Below the pieces are notes generated by a model. That model worked only from the letters and a program-made list of their open reading frames with translations, was not told where the DNA came from and searched no databases. The position numbers and the translations under genes were made by a program. Positions 13,701 to 22,100 of a stretch of 64,000 bases of DNA are shown one piece after another. The number at the start of each line of letters is the position of its first letter. The stretch's first letter is position 1. The stretch is taken from the NCBI RefSeq assembly GCF_900172355.1, contig NZ_FWFZ01000012.1:41993-105992 (forward strand). The letters run 5' to 3'. The stretch is from Roseisalinus antarcticus (GTDB lineage: Bacteria; Pseudomonadota; Alphaproteobacteria; Rhodobacterales; Rhodobacteraceae).

Positions 13701-16700
13701 GTCACCGTCGGCGACAGCGACACGACCGTCTTGGCCCCCGCGAAGCCGATGCTGAGCGCACCGCCGGACAGGGCATCCGCATTGGCACCGGCATAGGAGA
13801 CATCCACGGCGGTGACATGGATGTCGTTCGGGCCCGTGCCGTCCAGCCCCTCGACATTGGCCGACAGGATCGCCTTGACCGTGCCGGTGACGGTGGTCGA
13901 TGCATCGCTGATCCCGATGGGGGCGCCGACGAGGCCGATGGCGATCGCAGAGCCGCCGGAAGCCGCCCGCACGTCGTTCGCCGAGGCGGCCTCGACGGTC
14001 ACGTCCCCACCGGTCCGGATCGTGCCGCCCGCGTTCGCGGTCACCGTGCCCTCGTAGATCGAGCGCGCGTCCGCGCCGGCGCCGGCGACCGCCAGGGTCA
14101 GCCCTCCGGCGGCCACGACCGACACGGCCAGCCCGTCGGCCGTGATCGCCGAGGCCGACCGGGACCGCATGTCGAACGCGCCCACATCGGCCGTGATGCC
14201 GCTGGTGGCCGCCCGGACCCTGGTCGAGACCTTGTTGATGTTGAACGTGACCCCGACGGCAACGCCGCCACCGGCGAAGCCGCCGAACACCGACACCGCG
14301 TAGCTGTCGGAATCCGAAGTTATCCGCGTCCTGTCCTCGGCGTTCAGGCGCAGGTCCCCGGCCTGGACGGTATGCCCGGTCCCCGTGATCTCGGCCGTGA
14401 CGGTGTTGTCGATGCGGTTGAAGGCCAGGGCGCCGCCCAGCGAAAAGCTGAGCCCGCCATAGCCGCCGGCCACCGAGATCGCGGCGCTGAGGGCCTCGAC
14501 ATCGATGCCGGAGTCGCCGGTCGTCCGCGCGTCCAGCGACACCACGCCGGCGCCGACATCGATGTTGCTGCTGTGCACGGTCGCCGAGACGTTGCGGCTG
14601 ATCGTGTTGACTGAATCGACCAGCGCCACCGTAATCGCGACCCCGGCCAGCCCGCCACCGACCGCCGCCGACCCGCCGTCGGACTTGGCCTCGATCTTGC
14701 TGGTGTCCAGCGCCGAGACGCTGACATTGGCCGCGGTGATCCCCTTCTGCGTCGCCGACCGGTCCGCGACGGCCTCGATCCGCGCCTGCAGGCCGCCGAA
14801 CACGTAGTTTCCGCTGCGCGCCCCGGAGCCCGCGACCGCGATCCCGGCGGAATAGCCACCGCCGGCCGCCCCGGCGCCGCCGAAGGCATAGCCACCGATC
14901 GCGGCATCAGCGGTCGCCGCCACGGCCAGATCACCGCCGGCGTCGATCCATGCCCGGTCGACGATGGCGACCGTGTCGACGGCGGCGAAATTTGACGTCT
15001 TCGCGAAGCCGGCCGCGAGGCCCAACCCGGCCCCACTGCCCCCAAGGGCCACGCCGATCGCGACGGCGAAGGCGCCGCCGTCGGCGACCATCTGCGACTG
15101 GTCCTCGGCCCGGATCCGGACCGCGCCCGCGGCGTCCACATGCGAGGCGGTGCCGCGGACCGTGGCCTCGACCCCGCTGCGGACGATGTTATCGACCTTG
15201 GCGCCGACCACCACCAGCCCACCGGAGAAACTCAGCGACACCGCCACGCTGACCCCGCCGACCAGCGCCCGGGTGACCGCCGTCGTGCGTGTCGTCGCGG
15301 TGATGTCGACGGCGCCGCCGGACAGGATCGCGGCATCCTCGACAATGGCGCGTGTCTCTTGCACCGGACGGCGGGCGGCGCCGCGCAGCTCCGCATAGCG
15401 GGTGCCCGGGTCGGCCACGTAGGCGGCCGGCAGCGCCCCCCGGGCGACCTCGCCGACGATCTCGAAGGCCGCGCCGTCGGCGATCCCGCCGCCGGAGAAC
15501 GAGATCGTGTCGGGGCTCGCGGACCGGGCGTCCGCCTCGGTCCGCGCGAGACGGAAGGTATTCCCCGAAACCTCGGTCACGTAATAGCTGCGGCCGAAGT
15601 CGATGCCGTCGATCAGGACGTTCTGGTCGGACGGATCGACCGTGCCCAGAAGCTCCTCGAAGGCGTCCTGTGTCGTCTCGGGCTTGACGTCGCGGTCCAC
15701 GAACTCCAGCCGTGGGGTGCGCAGGTAGACCCGGTCGCCTTCTTCCAGCCCGTGGTTGGCCACAGTCAGCGTGCCATTGCCGATGTCCGAGCCCTTGAAC
15801 GTCGAGAAACGGGCGGTGTCATCGACGTTGGGTTTGGCGGCCTGCCGGGTCATCCCGATCTCGTTCTTCGCGACCGAGCCGCCGAAGGCCAGGGCGCCGG
15901 CCCCACCCTTGGGGTCGAGCGCCACCGAGACCGCGACCGAGAAGCCCCCGCTTTCGGCGTAAAGCGCGGACATGTCGTCGGCCCGGACCGTGACATCGCC
16001 ATCGACGGCATGAAGCGCCGCCTCGCCAGCCGGGATGCCGGAATGGCTGCCCTGCACCTGCGCCACGGTCGATACGTCCATCAGGTTGCGCGAATCCGAC
16101 CCCGCCCCCGAGGCCGCGAGCGAGAAGCCGCCCGCCACCGCGACCGAGCCTGCGATACCCAGCCCGTAGGTGCGCATCTTCTGAACCTTCACCAGGCTCC
16201 AATCCCCCTCGAAGCCCGCGCCCAGGTCGATCGGTTCGGCCGAACGAAACAGGTCGGCACGAAGGGTGGTCCGCGCCGCGTCGGAGGCTTCGTCGGCCAG
16301 CAGGGTGGTCCTGGCCAACCGGATCACGAAATCGCGTTCCTTGACCTCCTCGGACCGAAGCCCCTCCTGGTCCTCCGGCAGCAGGATCTCGGAAATGGTA
16401 TAGGCTTGGGTGAAGCCGCTCTCGTTGAGGAAGATGCGGTCCCCGGCCTGGAGCGCCCGCCGCCCGCCGGCCCCGGTCTGCAACAACCTCAGGGCGGCCG
16501 AAAGCTCGGCGTTGGTGTCCGTGCGGATCCGCAGCGTGTTGGTGTCGCGCTCGATCATGACGACCGCCTCGTCGTCGGACATCGCGTCGGACTGCTGGAA
16601 GGTCTGGCCGCCCCCCCCGGGGTCGCTGCGCAGAAGGTAGAAGCTGTCGCTGGAGATCAGATCGACGACGTAGAGCTGATCCTCCTTCAGCCCGGCGACC

Positions 16701-19120
16701 CCGTCGGTCTCGCCGGTGCTCGTGCGCCGCAGCTGGACCCGGTCGCCGTCGGCGAAGCCGTGATCGGTGATCGTGATGATGTCGGTCCCGGCGTCGACCT
16801 GGTCCGAGGTCAGGGTCTTCGTTGCCAGGTCGAGGCCCCTGGTCAGCGCCTCGACGGTCACGTCGTTCTTCGCCTCGATCTGCGACGAGAGCACGTCGGC
16901 ATGCACCGTCCCGTCCATGTCGTTGGTCGAGAACGCGGCACCGAGGGACCCCGCCCCGGCGTTGCCTTTGACGGAGACGGACAATGCCACTGCGGTGCCG
17001 CCGGCGTCGGAATCGAGCGCACTTTCATCGAGCGCCCGCACGGTTGCATTCCCGGTGCGGCTTTCGATCAGGGCATCTTCGACGGTCGCGACGGTTTCCT
17101 GGTTCAACTCGTTGATCGAGACCACGACAGACGCCGCCAGCGCGATGCTGAGGCCGCTGCCGGAGAAGGCGCCCGACCCCGCCCCGCCGAGGGCCATGGC
17201 GTCCATCCGGATGCCCGGCTTCTGGTTGTCCGGCCCGGTCCCGGATTGCTCGGCCGGCGGCACCCCGCCCGAGATCGCCTCGACCGTGACATCGCCCGAC
17301 GCGGTCACGTCCACCGACCGGATCGTGGCGAGCGCCGCGCTGGTCAGCCGGTTCTCGGCCCGCCCGGCGCCGAAGCTGCCGGCGCCGGTGACACCGCCGC
17401 CGCCCAGGCCCGCCGCGATCGCCACCGCCACGCCGCCCGCATCCGCAAGCCATTCGGACCGGTCAATGGCCCGGACGATGACGTCGCCGCCGGCCACCGC
17501 CGTCTCGGCCGTGTTTTCGGAGGTGATCCCGGCCGAGACATGGGTGGCGCCGTAGTTGACGGCGCTCGCCCCTGCCCCTGCCAGGGCGATCGTGGCCGAA
17601 CCGCTGCCAAAGCCCGCCGCCACGCTACCCGCCCCGCCGATGGAGACGGATTCGAACTCGGTGATCGCTGTCGCCCTGACCGTGACAGCCTCGCCCGCAT
17701 CGACCGAGCTGTTCCGGATGTAGGCCTCGGTCAGGTAATTCGCGGGGTCGTCACCCTCGATCTCTCCCAGCCCGATGCGGTTGTCTGCGATTGACAGACC
17801 GACCGAGCCGGCCACGGCGGCGTCCTTGCCGACCGCAAGGGACAGGGCCACGCCGCCGGCATCGGCCCGCGTCGAGGTCCGGTCCGTGGCCTCGACGGTG
17901 ACCGACCCGCCGGCGTTGACGCCGACGGTCGCGACAGGGGTCCCCACGTCGTACTTGCGCGGGGCGTCGGCGATATAGGCCCGCGTGCGCAGATCGACCC
18001 GGTTCACCGCCACGGAGCCGGCAAGTGCCAGCGATCCGGTCAGCCCGCTCCCGGTAGAGACGCCGGCGGACAGCGCCCCCGAGAAGGCGACCGTGTCGAT
18101 CTTGGCGCGGGGGCCGTTGCCGCTCTGGTCCGCGATGCCGGGATCCACAATGCCGTAGGCGAGGAAATCGCCCTCGGCCAGAAGCGGCGGCGCCTCCAGC
18201 ACATGCGCCTCGACAGTGATGTCGCGACCGGCCTTGATCGAAACCCCGTCGGTATGAGCCGAGAGGCCGACGTCGAAATCCGTGCGGGCGACACCGACGC
18301 CGGCCCCCAGGGCGCCCGTGCTGGAACTGCTCGACCACGCCACCGCGAGCGCCAGCCCCCCGGCGTCGGCGTCCGACACCGACGCCTCGATCGCGGTCAG
18401 CCGGATGTCGCCATTGCTTCCCCCGGCCTCCAGCACGGTGCCCGTGGTCGAGGTTGCCTTGGCCGAGACGTCGCTTTCGACCGTGTTGAAGGTGAAGGCG
18501 CCGGCCCCGCTGAGGCCGATGGCCGGCCCGTTCGAGGACACCGCGCCGGAGGCGGCGATGCCGACGGCGACCCCGGCGATGGTCAGCGCCTGCACGGCCT
18601 CGACGCTGATGCCTTTGCTGGCCTTCACCGAGACATCGTCGATAAACGCGCTGACCTCGTTGAGGTCGTCGAAGACCCCGGCCTCGTTGATCGCGACCGA
18701 AACCCCTGCGGCGAGCCCCACCGTCAGCTTGTCGCCGCTGGCGAGCGACAATCCGATGGCCGCAGCCGCGGAGACCATGCGGGTGGTGTCGATCGCCCGC
18801 ACGCTCAGCGCGCCGGAGGTCTCGAACACCGGATCGCCCAAGGCGTTGCCCCGCTCGATCCCGGCCCGGACATTAGTGCGCAGGATGTTGCCGGCGCCGG
18901 ACCCGGCGACCGAAAAGGCCCCCGCCCTCTCTGAGCCGACCGCAGCCGAGACCGCGATTCCGACGCCGACAGCCAGGACATAGCCATCGACCACGGCATG
19001 GACCCGCGCCGTCCCGTCGCCGGCGCCGCCTTCCGACGTCACCGTGCTGGCCCGGACCTTCGCCTCGACCTCGCGGCGGACTTCGTTGCGGCCGAGGCCG
19101 ACGCCCACGGCGACCGCCAC
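1493..19120 (-). CDS. Giant LEPR-XLL-type surface protein, central segment
   Basis: This is the continuation of the giant protein, about 5,800 codons. The in-frame ATG at 19120 (MAVAVGVGLGRNEV) is internal to a repeat, so it is not thought to be a genuine start. Beta-helix-like repeats of roughly 90-100 residues run to about 12650. They are followed by a cadherin-like stretch (about 12600-12270, DNDDDGIYEVFLRVQD), a metzincin-like module (12230-11820, HEMGHAIGLDH) and a second repeat block to about 8830. A mixed region with a helical stretch (about 8050-7880) leads to a Trp/Tyr-rich module near 5600-6200. Last come the H-G-F/Y-Y-V repeats (4620-3310), a charged helical stretch (3240-2740) and haemagglutinin-like repeats. 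The sense frame is lost at about 1722; the residues after 'VTIGAFG' are nonsense down to 1493. No secretion tail is visible here. Confidence 0.85.
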   Translation of the reverse strand: MAVAVGVGLGRNEVRREVEAKVRASTVTSEGGAGDGTARVHAVVDGYVLAVGVGIAVSAAVGSERAGAFSVAGSGAGNILRTNVRAGIERGNALGDPVFETSGALSVRAIDTTRMVSAAAAIGLSLASGDKLTVGLAAGVSVAINEAGVFDDLNEVSAFIDDVSVKASKGISVEAVQALTIAGVAVGIAASGAVSSNGPAIGLSGAGAFTFNTVESDVSAKATSTTGTVLEAGGSNGDIRLTAIEASVSDADAGGLALAVAWSSSSSTGALGAGVGVARTDFDVGLSAHTDGVSIKAGRDITVEAHVLEAPPLLAEGDFLAYGIVDPGIADQSGNGPRAKIDTVAFSGALSAGVSTGSGLTGSLALAGSVAVNRVDLRTRAYIADAPRKYDVGTPVATVGVNAGGSVTVEATDRTSTRADAGGVALSLAVGKDAAVAGSVGLSIADNRIGLGEIEGDDPANYLTEAYIRNSSVDAGEAVTVRATAITEFESVSIGGAGSVAAGFGSGSATIALAGAGASAVNYGATHVSAGITSENTAETAVAGGDVIVRAIDRSEWLADAGGVAVAIAAGLGGGGVTGAGSFGAGRAENRLTSAALATIRSVDVTASGDVTVEAISGGVPPAEQSGTGPDNQKPGIRMDAMALGGAGSGAFSGSGLSIALAASVVVSINELNQETVATVEDALIESRTGNATVRALDESALDSDAGGTAVALSVSVKGNAGAGSLGAAFSTNDMDGTVHADVLSSQIEAKNDVTVEALTRGLDLATKTLTSDQVDAGTDIITITDHGFADGDRVQLRRTSTGETDGVAGLKEDQLYVVDLISSDSFYLLRSDPGGGGQTFQQSDAMSDDEAVVMIERDTNTLRIRTDTNAELSAALRLLQTGAGGRRALQAGDRIFLNESGFTQAYTISEILLPEDQEGLRSEEVKERDFVIRLARTTLLADEASDAARTTLRADLFRSAEPIDLGAGFEGDWSLVKVQKMRTYGLGIAGSVAVAGGFSLAASGAGSDSRNLMDVSTVAQVQGSHSGIPAGEAALHAVDGDVTVRADDMSALYAESGGFSVAVSVALDPKGGAGALAFGGSVAKNEIGMTRQAAKPNVDDTARFSTFKGSDIGNGTLTVANHGLEEGDRVYLRTPRLEFVDRDVKPETTQDAFEELLGTVDPSDQNVLIDGIDFGRSYYVTEVSGNTFRLARTEADARSASPDTISFSGGGIADGAAFEIVGEVARGALPAAYVADPGTRYAELRGAARRPVQETRAIVEDAAILSGGAVDITATTRTTAVTRALVGGVSVAVSLSFSGGLVVVGAKVDNIVRSGVEATVRGTASHVDAAGAVRIRAEDQSQMVADGGAFAVAIGVALGGSGAGLGLAAGFAKTSNFAAVDTVAIVDRAWIDAGGDLAVAATADAAIGGYAFGGAGAAGGGYSAGIAVAGSGARSGNYVFGGLQARIEAVADRSATQKGITAANVSVSALDTSKIEAKSDGGSAAVGGGLAGVAITVALVDSVNTISRNVSATVHSSNIDVGAGVVSLDARTTGDSGIDVEALSAAISVAGGYGGLSFSLGGALAFNRIDNTVTAEITGTGHTVQAGDLRLNAEDRTRITSDSDSYAVSVFGGFAGGGVAVGVTFNINKVSTRVRAATSGITADVGAFDMRSRSASAITADGLAVSVVAAGGLTLAVAGAGADARSIYEGTVTANAGGTIRTGGDVTVEAASANDVRAASGGSAIAIGLVGAPIGISDASTTVTGTVKAILSANVEGLDGTGPNDIHVTAVDVSYAGANADALSGGALSIGFAGAKTVVSLSPTVTALVETGRIGSETLPIDGDLIVTAQSLNDAQALARGRSYGLVAISRSESDLTVTPEVLAEVTAPEVRALGDVRVLALNNYRHERASPADDWTFSRTSGRAYAEGKSPSGGLFAFNADSDDPNKAEGAIGDVTVTPTITAKVATGGVMDIGGDFDIVSLSAVDAEGYGLSRVEGLAGDGSARSQVRADGAVTAQFEKGDATANGRVSVLASAAHGADATAEADPGGLVWIRTNVLASTQPTVTAAVGDPSLDAGTGTPPVANLAATTGDMVVIANAPVAVFGKKVGPGVDAGSTPPQADSSVELVPIIAGNASATAGGSFYFAGLQERSLFPSYDTNDEPETGTVTLDQVVTDLETRANNAAPVIAVSAGLSLSGTGKTRAVDGLTISDDQGRDSLRVSLVGGADADLFEVVTILDPGDDLGNAVDDIRLQYVGGEIGGELVPDNDDDGIYEVFLRVQDRFGGSVLKRLEIPRGPAAILGQTEAPADPGGYIDQAALESVVAAARARWQASGLSQAQADRLDALGFSVENLRREYLAVYEGDAVIVDISASGQGWFVDATPMQDEEFTPDPYVLTATGGQARARVDLLTVVMHEMGHAIGLDHADREQRGDLMLARMLPGERRLPGINVASGATPDDGTGTHAVLTPTQVFGSRVSTLVTGGDGESGALPVGLSTVVNISAISNPVVRMSIGEGALLSAGSVDADGNLFIGIDIENSAVAEGGGAAINAIAIGSVNAYAEAGGTIDISLQGRIEYPGDLTLQLDTSSTAIARGESLAVGLGAGIGVRAVAKSDPTVNLFVEDGADIVTGGDFTIRTVADSIAYAQTKGIAVSYGLSIGVALTEATNAPNITTYVGENARVTAGGDITVETRLNADETGAATGGGAFADAQSSSGAIYGAGSGARAAATNTGVASAEARRGTLLGTGQVLNLSGAGGAQDGLYYVTGVSGDGADVSVEMRDWGGALEAGTLDAASTTLGTAGIGALDAAGLDRFAVTVAGGTATLTALDASGNALAGFFSALDDETDGTVTIRALADHTARAKSFGLAIGGLSVGASLSYATSGGTTQAWTSGSVTAGALLIEAESRDTAIATPFAAAGGIVSGSGAEAKATILSRTLAFIGAGPGEAASQRTISVGGALTVRAIATPTALARSEGFAVGAGLGVGVQLSEITLTPVVSAYLGANTKILGAGSVSVLAETRLPGAGEWSADALSTGASGGLIGVNATLTEVTSAAEVAAEVFAGVEVTGVTGNVTVVARSDLSTQGEASGKVGGLIAAGANPATSAIANETVVRIGDAVLIEAGGAFVAVADAVEDTRTRARAGSGGVIAGAAANATAIIESRTGIDIGRAEITVRDISLRSEQETSFDTNADSVSAAVVGKSGAFTTSRVSPLVTLAIASGAAVTAARSIGIDAVNRSLRTAAGQSVRSGSGGIVDLPATRSRVIVEHETGVSIGAASAATGADRHTLYLNDTKAAPGTLRIDVLNEADLRDAASLDSGGAISVARSESGIDLEMLGEIRIVGASVATNYGGIRIGARSDADVSANAAAKTYGGAGAAQGKSRADVDFTNRVTVGDGALVSGGSDVALYAGRDTSGLRNRVTAKANTDLFNKTAFPIETSPTAAAVIAGLNEIVVSGAGNSGAEGVVRAVGDVALSSLKGSLNAAGLGVARDLYRQAAEDFVNGVADAFGAENVSFEERTGTSSSGSVDEVRVDGTVRSSFLNQKTVTIQDDIDLPQDFADLAPPVPFTSASGISAGSPVISFNSPHGFSDGERVAYKTLGDTPALVFIDYFTPTGQIGFFPTDTLSNSRAYVVRVVSATELALRETPDGPDLAFVKTVRNPFLDQPEDRHTLTSLDTAVVLDEVERSAGVDAPTVIRTNLGADLARRIAEIESQQQAHSINPLTFQKLEFQRRVILQQADRLGILQGQSVIEDYVIDQIILPAISVELGDIEIEAGRLTGTGTLDSPGDAAILVENKSPYYLIVGDMEIPFGVGGHILLNGASVNTNASVIRQNGAAGGAVNLTLIDATKTEGGLISVQNTYEPFLDTDPERTDAEGNPPPAPAMEIRGQIDALSADFFALTTGGSIIVSGNLSAGSINIQSGLDFILSDENFFHISEPRGQWDGSWTFINDEALDRATDGNDATTPRSVLGSSDYNLDAKKAGGALFARGNVFIDALVLNVNGTIQSGIADREVVFDDAVEAAMKPYYDAWYTWYQYNTVRRVELVEAERRATGRNVTDPIGEADLPPEKDLDELGLDPDIVAELLSYEVDNAGGILVPDEMLPRYGYLNKFAERTFRIPIPLVDSADTGGTDAESIRKQFAATLDPGATDISPIEGIAAYLDIARHEIAVDNVAVDGGLVSLSGQIISTGDAEVVDPVTGQVLRGRDDLATIRAVDGFGHVRIDNKTRYDTRLNNINTGKGGAAGIEGRIEITDNSNVDLDGLTATADDDGPITTTFTRVGNDIRKTVTILEQTTDSNGKPGFVTRVLSDDAQHATGRETRFQTTPGQLYSWITGVSTSTVTTTNYVKETAFADIITVSELEDFEVSVDVQGPTPDNPYRLVEPEGEIVFSIADVIPDPDDYDFGSLLGGLLYSVDLAENIRYLDPDASVGDVHTDDGTLGADLVRDGYTFQAILSDSDRTVVEQRNSKTEGWWIFSTTTYYLKRVETVGESWFFRHSVKADYPINIEFTGYDTGLVDVESIGDVTVAGRIETALGEVDITSAEGAILSETPEDIISTENLTLRAATGIGGRIARDDVPALGVQLTRGERQTVDSGAPGPVEVAGAAVDLVTDSGDLAVEFLGTGVMLDRATTGDGNVWIRSQGDIGTTGGLIAGNRVTLDAGIGGIGDFRTGATASARPVLADAPVSAIRVETGDGTRINGLTGGLAAVADGNIVIREETGDTGVIEVRSRLGDVSLNSRGDLYDANLSEQVDDRAVEDLKGALWGDLYLIEDVADEADSTSGQNTVTAHDDARTEDYRSYWTASRGLTVAPPPVGFAGAAVDAAADTIYLGGIDPATGDRLNIPHRITTGEAVRIAGLGGHRLTGLAEGQLAYAIAVSATEVAFAATRAEALAGTGRLALSAGTDPGLDTAALRYELRPSVFGAVTAAADPATGVIDLGFAHGHRTGDALIYRRIEGGEDITGLTDGTVYYATDVGETMLRLALTRADALQGVGLTGLDLDPGRLDIAGVQSDAADPDFATLEIDRSRLNPLASTQLVFTAAHDLATGDRLRFAAGGGGAAAILDPAAVYFAVRVDDTTLSLATSLAEAEAGETLVDLSAAFGTRELDASALQVSFDGPRQTITVSDLSGGAAVPVTGFFDGLLPGETITISGSGGNDLRVNVLSVIEDGATLAVTPVAGEMVTAVAGSGVTFGGLGGETGSLTRLQSTVTLAADHDFATGDAVQFTAGGTVWADPDDPAGTGLEDGQTYYVAVLGPREIALATTADDALGGRNLLRFDVDAAGADGAALRAVSSFQLARHAVSEFDIGALFVGGTDPDGFAFSEDQAARLTALGLTAEEIAALEGGSVTLALPDTEAEALRSLYFEDAAEAIVQALRDGDPAPFDGRTAEAEAQRRLEALRTERAVERLARHLELSGTALLSTLDAVPADPTAGLLAEALGTRYDPNYAYAADAAEIDSLVTGATWTEAELENRLQRSLFTKTVTDTTVAIEAPNIVGTNISLYAGGDIGRSQGEITVALAGILDGSVSDAALLALSTAERDDLTFLDAGGAAIGNPYADDSPTAAAIRIALRQDLDIELTGGTIDALANDAVFLGSETDINIDDVTGFEQVRIKGDGNIYQATDASGGKAVMGRGIVLEAADGSDIGTEDQPLVIQLLDDLFDPKSFSARATNIFVRETPQFVLGGLQPSDLRVDFVFAEERAQLETIYGSILDAFDDDIANIVASRLSLVSHFSVGAMGGALNPYLEVEAGTLDAVSAGVQLRLAARGATTAQNVTAGNGPIDLDVAGALTLGTVEALAGRVTIGAFGDRRQRRCAQHHHAGAGADLGHRDRVRGRSARHDGCGTGGHGGKRRHPHPQHRRPADRAGPGKRPEPAGRADGRR
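3310..4620 (-). repeat. H-G-F / Y-Y-V repeat array (four tandem copies)
   Basis: Four tandem units of about 70-100 residues share H-x-x-x-T-G-(D/E)-x-(V/L) near the start, then G-L-x-(D/E)-G-x-x-Y-Y-(V/A), and then L-A-x-T-x-x-(D/E)-A. Examples are HGHRTGDALIYRR with DGTVYYATDVGE, and HDFATGDAVQFTAGG with DGQTYYVAVLG. Related single copies lie at about 16770-16620, 15765-15530 and 8410-8200. This class is distinct from both the RTX and beta-helix repeats. Confidence 0.65.
8830..11830 (-). repeat. Second block of beta-helix-like repeats
   Basis: About 1,000 codons of the same repeat style as the first block, resuming directly after the metzincin-like module and ending near SLKGSLNAAGLGVARDLY. 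Confidence 0.7.
11820..12230 (-). other. Metzincin-like zinc-protease module inside the giant protein
   Basis: The module begins near DQAALESVVAAARARW, passes through GQGWFVDATPMQDEEF and reaches DLLTVVMHEMGHAIGLDH. The motif HExGHxxGxxH lies at 11929-11897; it supplies three zinc-binding His and the catalytic Glu in matrixin/metzincin peptidases. A Met follows 11-12 residues later (RGDLMLARM), where a Met-turn is expected. Similar modules are, to my knowledge, recurrent in LEPR-XLL and RTX giants. Catalytic activity is inferred. Confidence 0.7.
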
Positions 19121-22100
19121 GGTGTTGGGTCCGTTGGCCTTGGAAAACTGCCGGCGATGCCAAAGCCGAGGGCGCCGATCGTGCCCGGGCTGTCCTGGGC
19201 GACCACATCGACATCCCCGGCCGTCACCGGCGCACGGTCCAGCCGCGCCTCGACACCGCGGTCGATGGTGTTGAAAGCCAGCCCGCCCGCCGCCGCGATC
19301 GCATAGCCGGAGCCGGCCCCGCCGGCAGAAGTTACCCCCGCGCCGGCCCCGGCCACGGCCACGGCCCAGTAATCAGCGGTGCCGTCCCGCTCCAGCTTGG
19401 CGGCCTCGCGCGCCAGCACCGCGTCGCCGCTGGAGGCCGCGACCACACGGGCGTCGATCTTGACCACCCCGGAAGCGGCCACCAGCTCGGTGCCCTCGAC
19501 ATAGGCGGCGACGCGGTGCCCGCGCAGCGCGTCAACGCCCGAGGTCGTGTCGTCCCGATCGCCGAAAAGGCCGACCAGGTTGACCGACAGGGAGAGGCCC
19601 ACCGACACCGACAGGCGGGTGCCGGCTTGCGAGTTGGATCCACCCGACGCGACGGCCAGAGAGATGCCGCCCCCCGCCGCGTAGGCCGAGGAATGGTCGT
19701 AGGCCAGCACGTTGATGTCGCCGACCGTGGCGGTGACGCTGTCGGCATTCTCGATGAACGACAGCACCTGCGCGTTGATCTGGTTGTAGGCCAGCGCCCC
19801 CGCGATCCCCACCGTCTTGGCCGTGCCCTTGGCGACACTGGTGCCCAGCGAGCCCGAGATCAGCCGGCTGTCGAACACGCTGACCACGTCGAGCGCCCCG
19901 ACCGTCATCGGCACGTCGCGCACGTATGCGCGCACGTTGTCGGCCAGGCTGTTCACCGCCAGCGCGGCGGCGATGGAGATCTGGAACTTGTCCTCCTGAC
20001 CATCCGTCGTATCGTTGATCCCTGGAACAACCGGGGTCGCGCCGGCGACCGCGATCGCGCTGACATCGCCGAGGCTGGCCGCGATCACCGAGACGTCGCC
20101 GGTCGTCCGGAAAGCGGGGGGGGCCCCGGCGACCGGATCCGCATAGATCCGGCTGCCGATCCGGGCTTCCGCGTCGCGCTCCACGAAATTGGTGACCAGG
20201 GTCCCGGCGATCCCGATCTTCTGCGTCGTCGCGAAGGACCCGCCGACGTTGACGACGGTCTTGTCGTCGACGGCCCGAATCACCGCTGTCCCGGTCCCCT
20301 CGACCGTGACGCCGTCGCCGATGACGACATCCGCGCCACGGTCCACCGTGGCATTTGTCGTGTTCCTGACGGAATAGATGTTGACCACCCCGTTCAAGGC
20401 CACCGATTTCGCGGACCCGCCCGACCCGCTGAGCAGGATGTCGCGGCCGGTGTTGAGCGCGTCGACCTCCAGCGCCTCGGCCCGGACGATGGCGCCCGAG
20501 GCGATGACCGCCCGGGCGGCGCTTTCGATGTCGGTGACGAAGACGGCGATGCCCGCCGCGTTCTCGGTATCCTCGCCGCCGACACCCAGAAGCGAGGCGG
20601 AATCGGCCGCGTTCTTCAGCGTGAAACTGCCCTTGTTGATCGGCGACCAGCTGTTGAACGTCTTGCCGCTGCCGGTCACCCCGCCGATCGGGTCGGGCAC
20701 CGAGAAATTGCCGCCCAGGGTGATCATGTCGTTGATCGCCGTGGCCTTGACCGTCACCCGGCGGTTCGGGTCCGCCGGCGGCGCCTTGACCTTGAGGTTG
20801 CCGTCGGCGTCGCGCTGTTCCGCGCCCGTCCCATCCAGCAGCGGCACCACGTTGATGCGGGCGTCGCCGGTCAGCAGGGCGTCGGCCGAATGCCGCATCA
20901 CCATGATGCCGGCCGACACCGCGATGGCCAGCTTCTCCTGACCCTGCGCCGTCGCCTGCGACCAGGCGTCGATCAGGTTGTTGTCGAGGCCGAGGTTGTC
21001 GTCGAGGTAGGTGAAGATCTGCGCGATGCCCGACTTGGCCGCATCGCCGGCGGCCACGGCTTCGGGATCCGGCATCAGCTTCCAGTAGCGGGCGTCGTCA
21101 TAATCGGCGTCGCGGCTGTCGAACACCTTGTTCTCGGGGCCTGTGTATTCATACCAGCGGCCGCGCTTTTCCACTTCGCTGAATCGCTCCGAGATCCTGA
21201 CCGTCTCGCCCGCCGAGAAGGCGCGGACGTAGTCGACCGGCTCCCAGCGCTCGGTATCGGTGAAATCCTCCTCGCTGAGGTCGACGTCGTTCTTGTCCGC
21301 GTCGACCGCGAAATAGGGCAGCTTGAACGCATAGGCCTGGCCGACCTCGCCGCCCGAGCTGTGGCCGGGGGCAACCTCGGCGATGAACCCGGCATCGAGC
21401 TGGCCCACCGGATCGCCGTCGCTGAGGTATCCGTGCGAACTCAGGGTCGGCGAGGTCGAGACGGCTCCGCGGAAATTGCGCCCGTACAGGCCCAGGTCGT
21501 CGATGTCGTTGAAGGCCGTCGCCTCGACGGCGACATCGCCCCCGGCCTCGACATCCGCGGCATTGATCAGGGCATCAACGTCGTTGTTCTGCGACCCGAC
21601 ATAGACCGCGACGGATATGCCCGTCTCGATCGTCGCACTGTTCGGATTCAGGACCTTTCCCGACAAGGTCCGCGGCGCGAAGGTCTTCAGTTTCTTGCCG
21701 CTCTTTGCGACATCGTCGTCCTCCACGTTGTTGGCATCGGCCCCGGCGCCCGCGGTCACGTCCGGCCGTGAATTCGCGCTCGCCGTGACGCGCACGTCCC
21801 CTTCCGCGTCGACCACACTGCGCGCAGTTCCGTTGTAGTCCTCCGCGAAACCGATGCGCGCATCTACCCGGTTGCTGTCGATCTCGAGCGAAAGCGAGGC
21901 CGCCACCTGTAGTTTCGAACCGTTGGAGTCGGCTTTCGACTGGCGGGCCTGATCGGCCTTGGAGACATTTCCCGAGTTCTTCTTGTTGAGGGCGTAGGTC
22001 TTGATCGCGTTGACCAAACCTGCGTTGCTGCCGGTCACGAACGAGACGGCAGAGCCCCGGGCATCCGCCTCGAATTCACCGGTGGAGTTCGTCCCGACGC

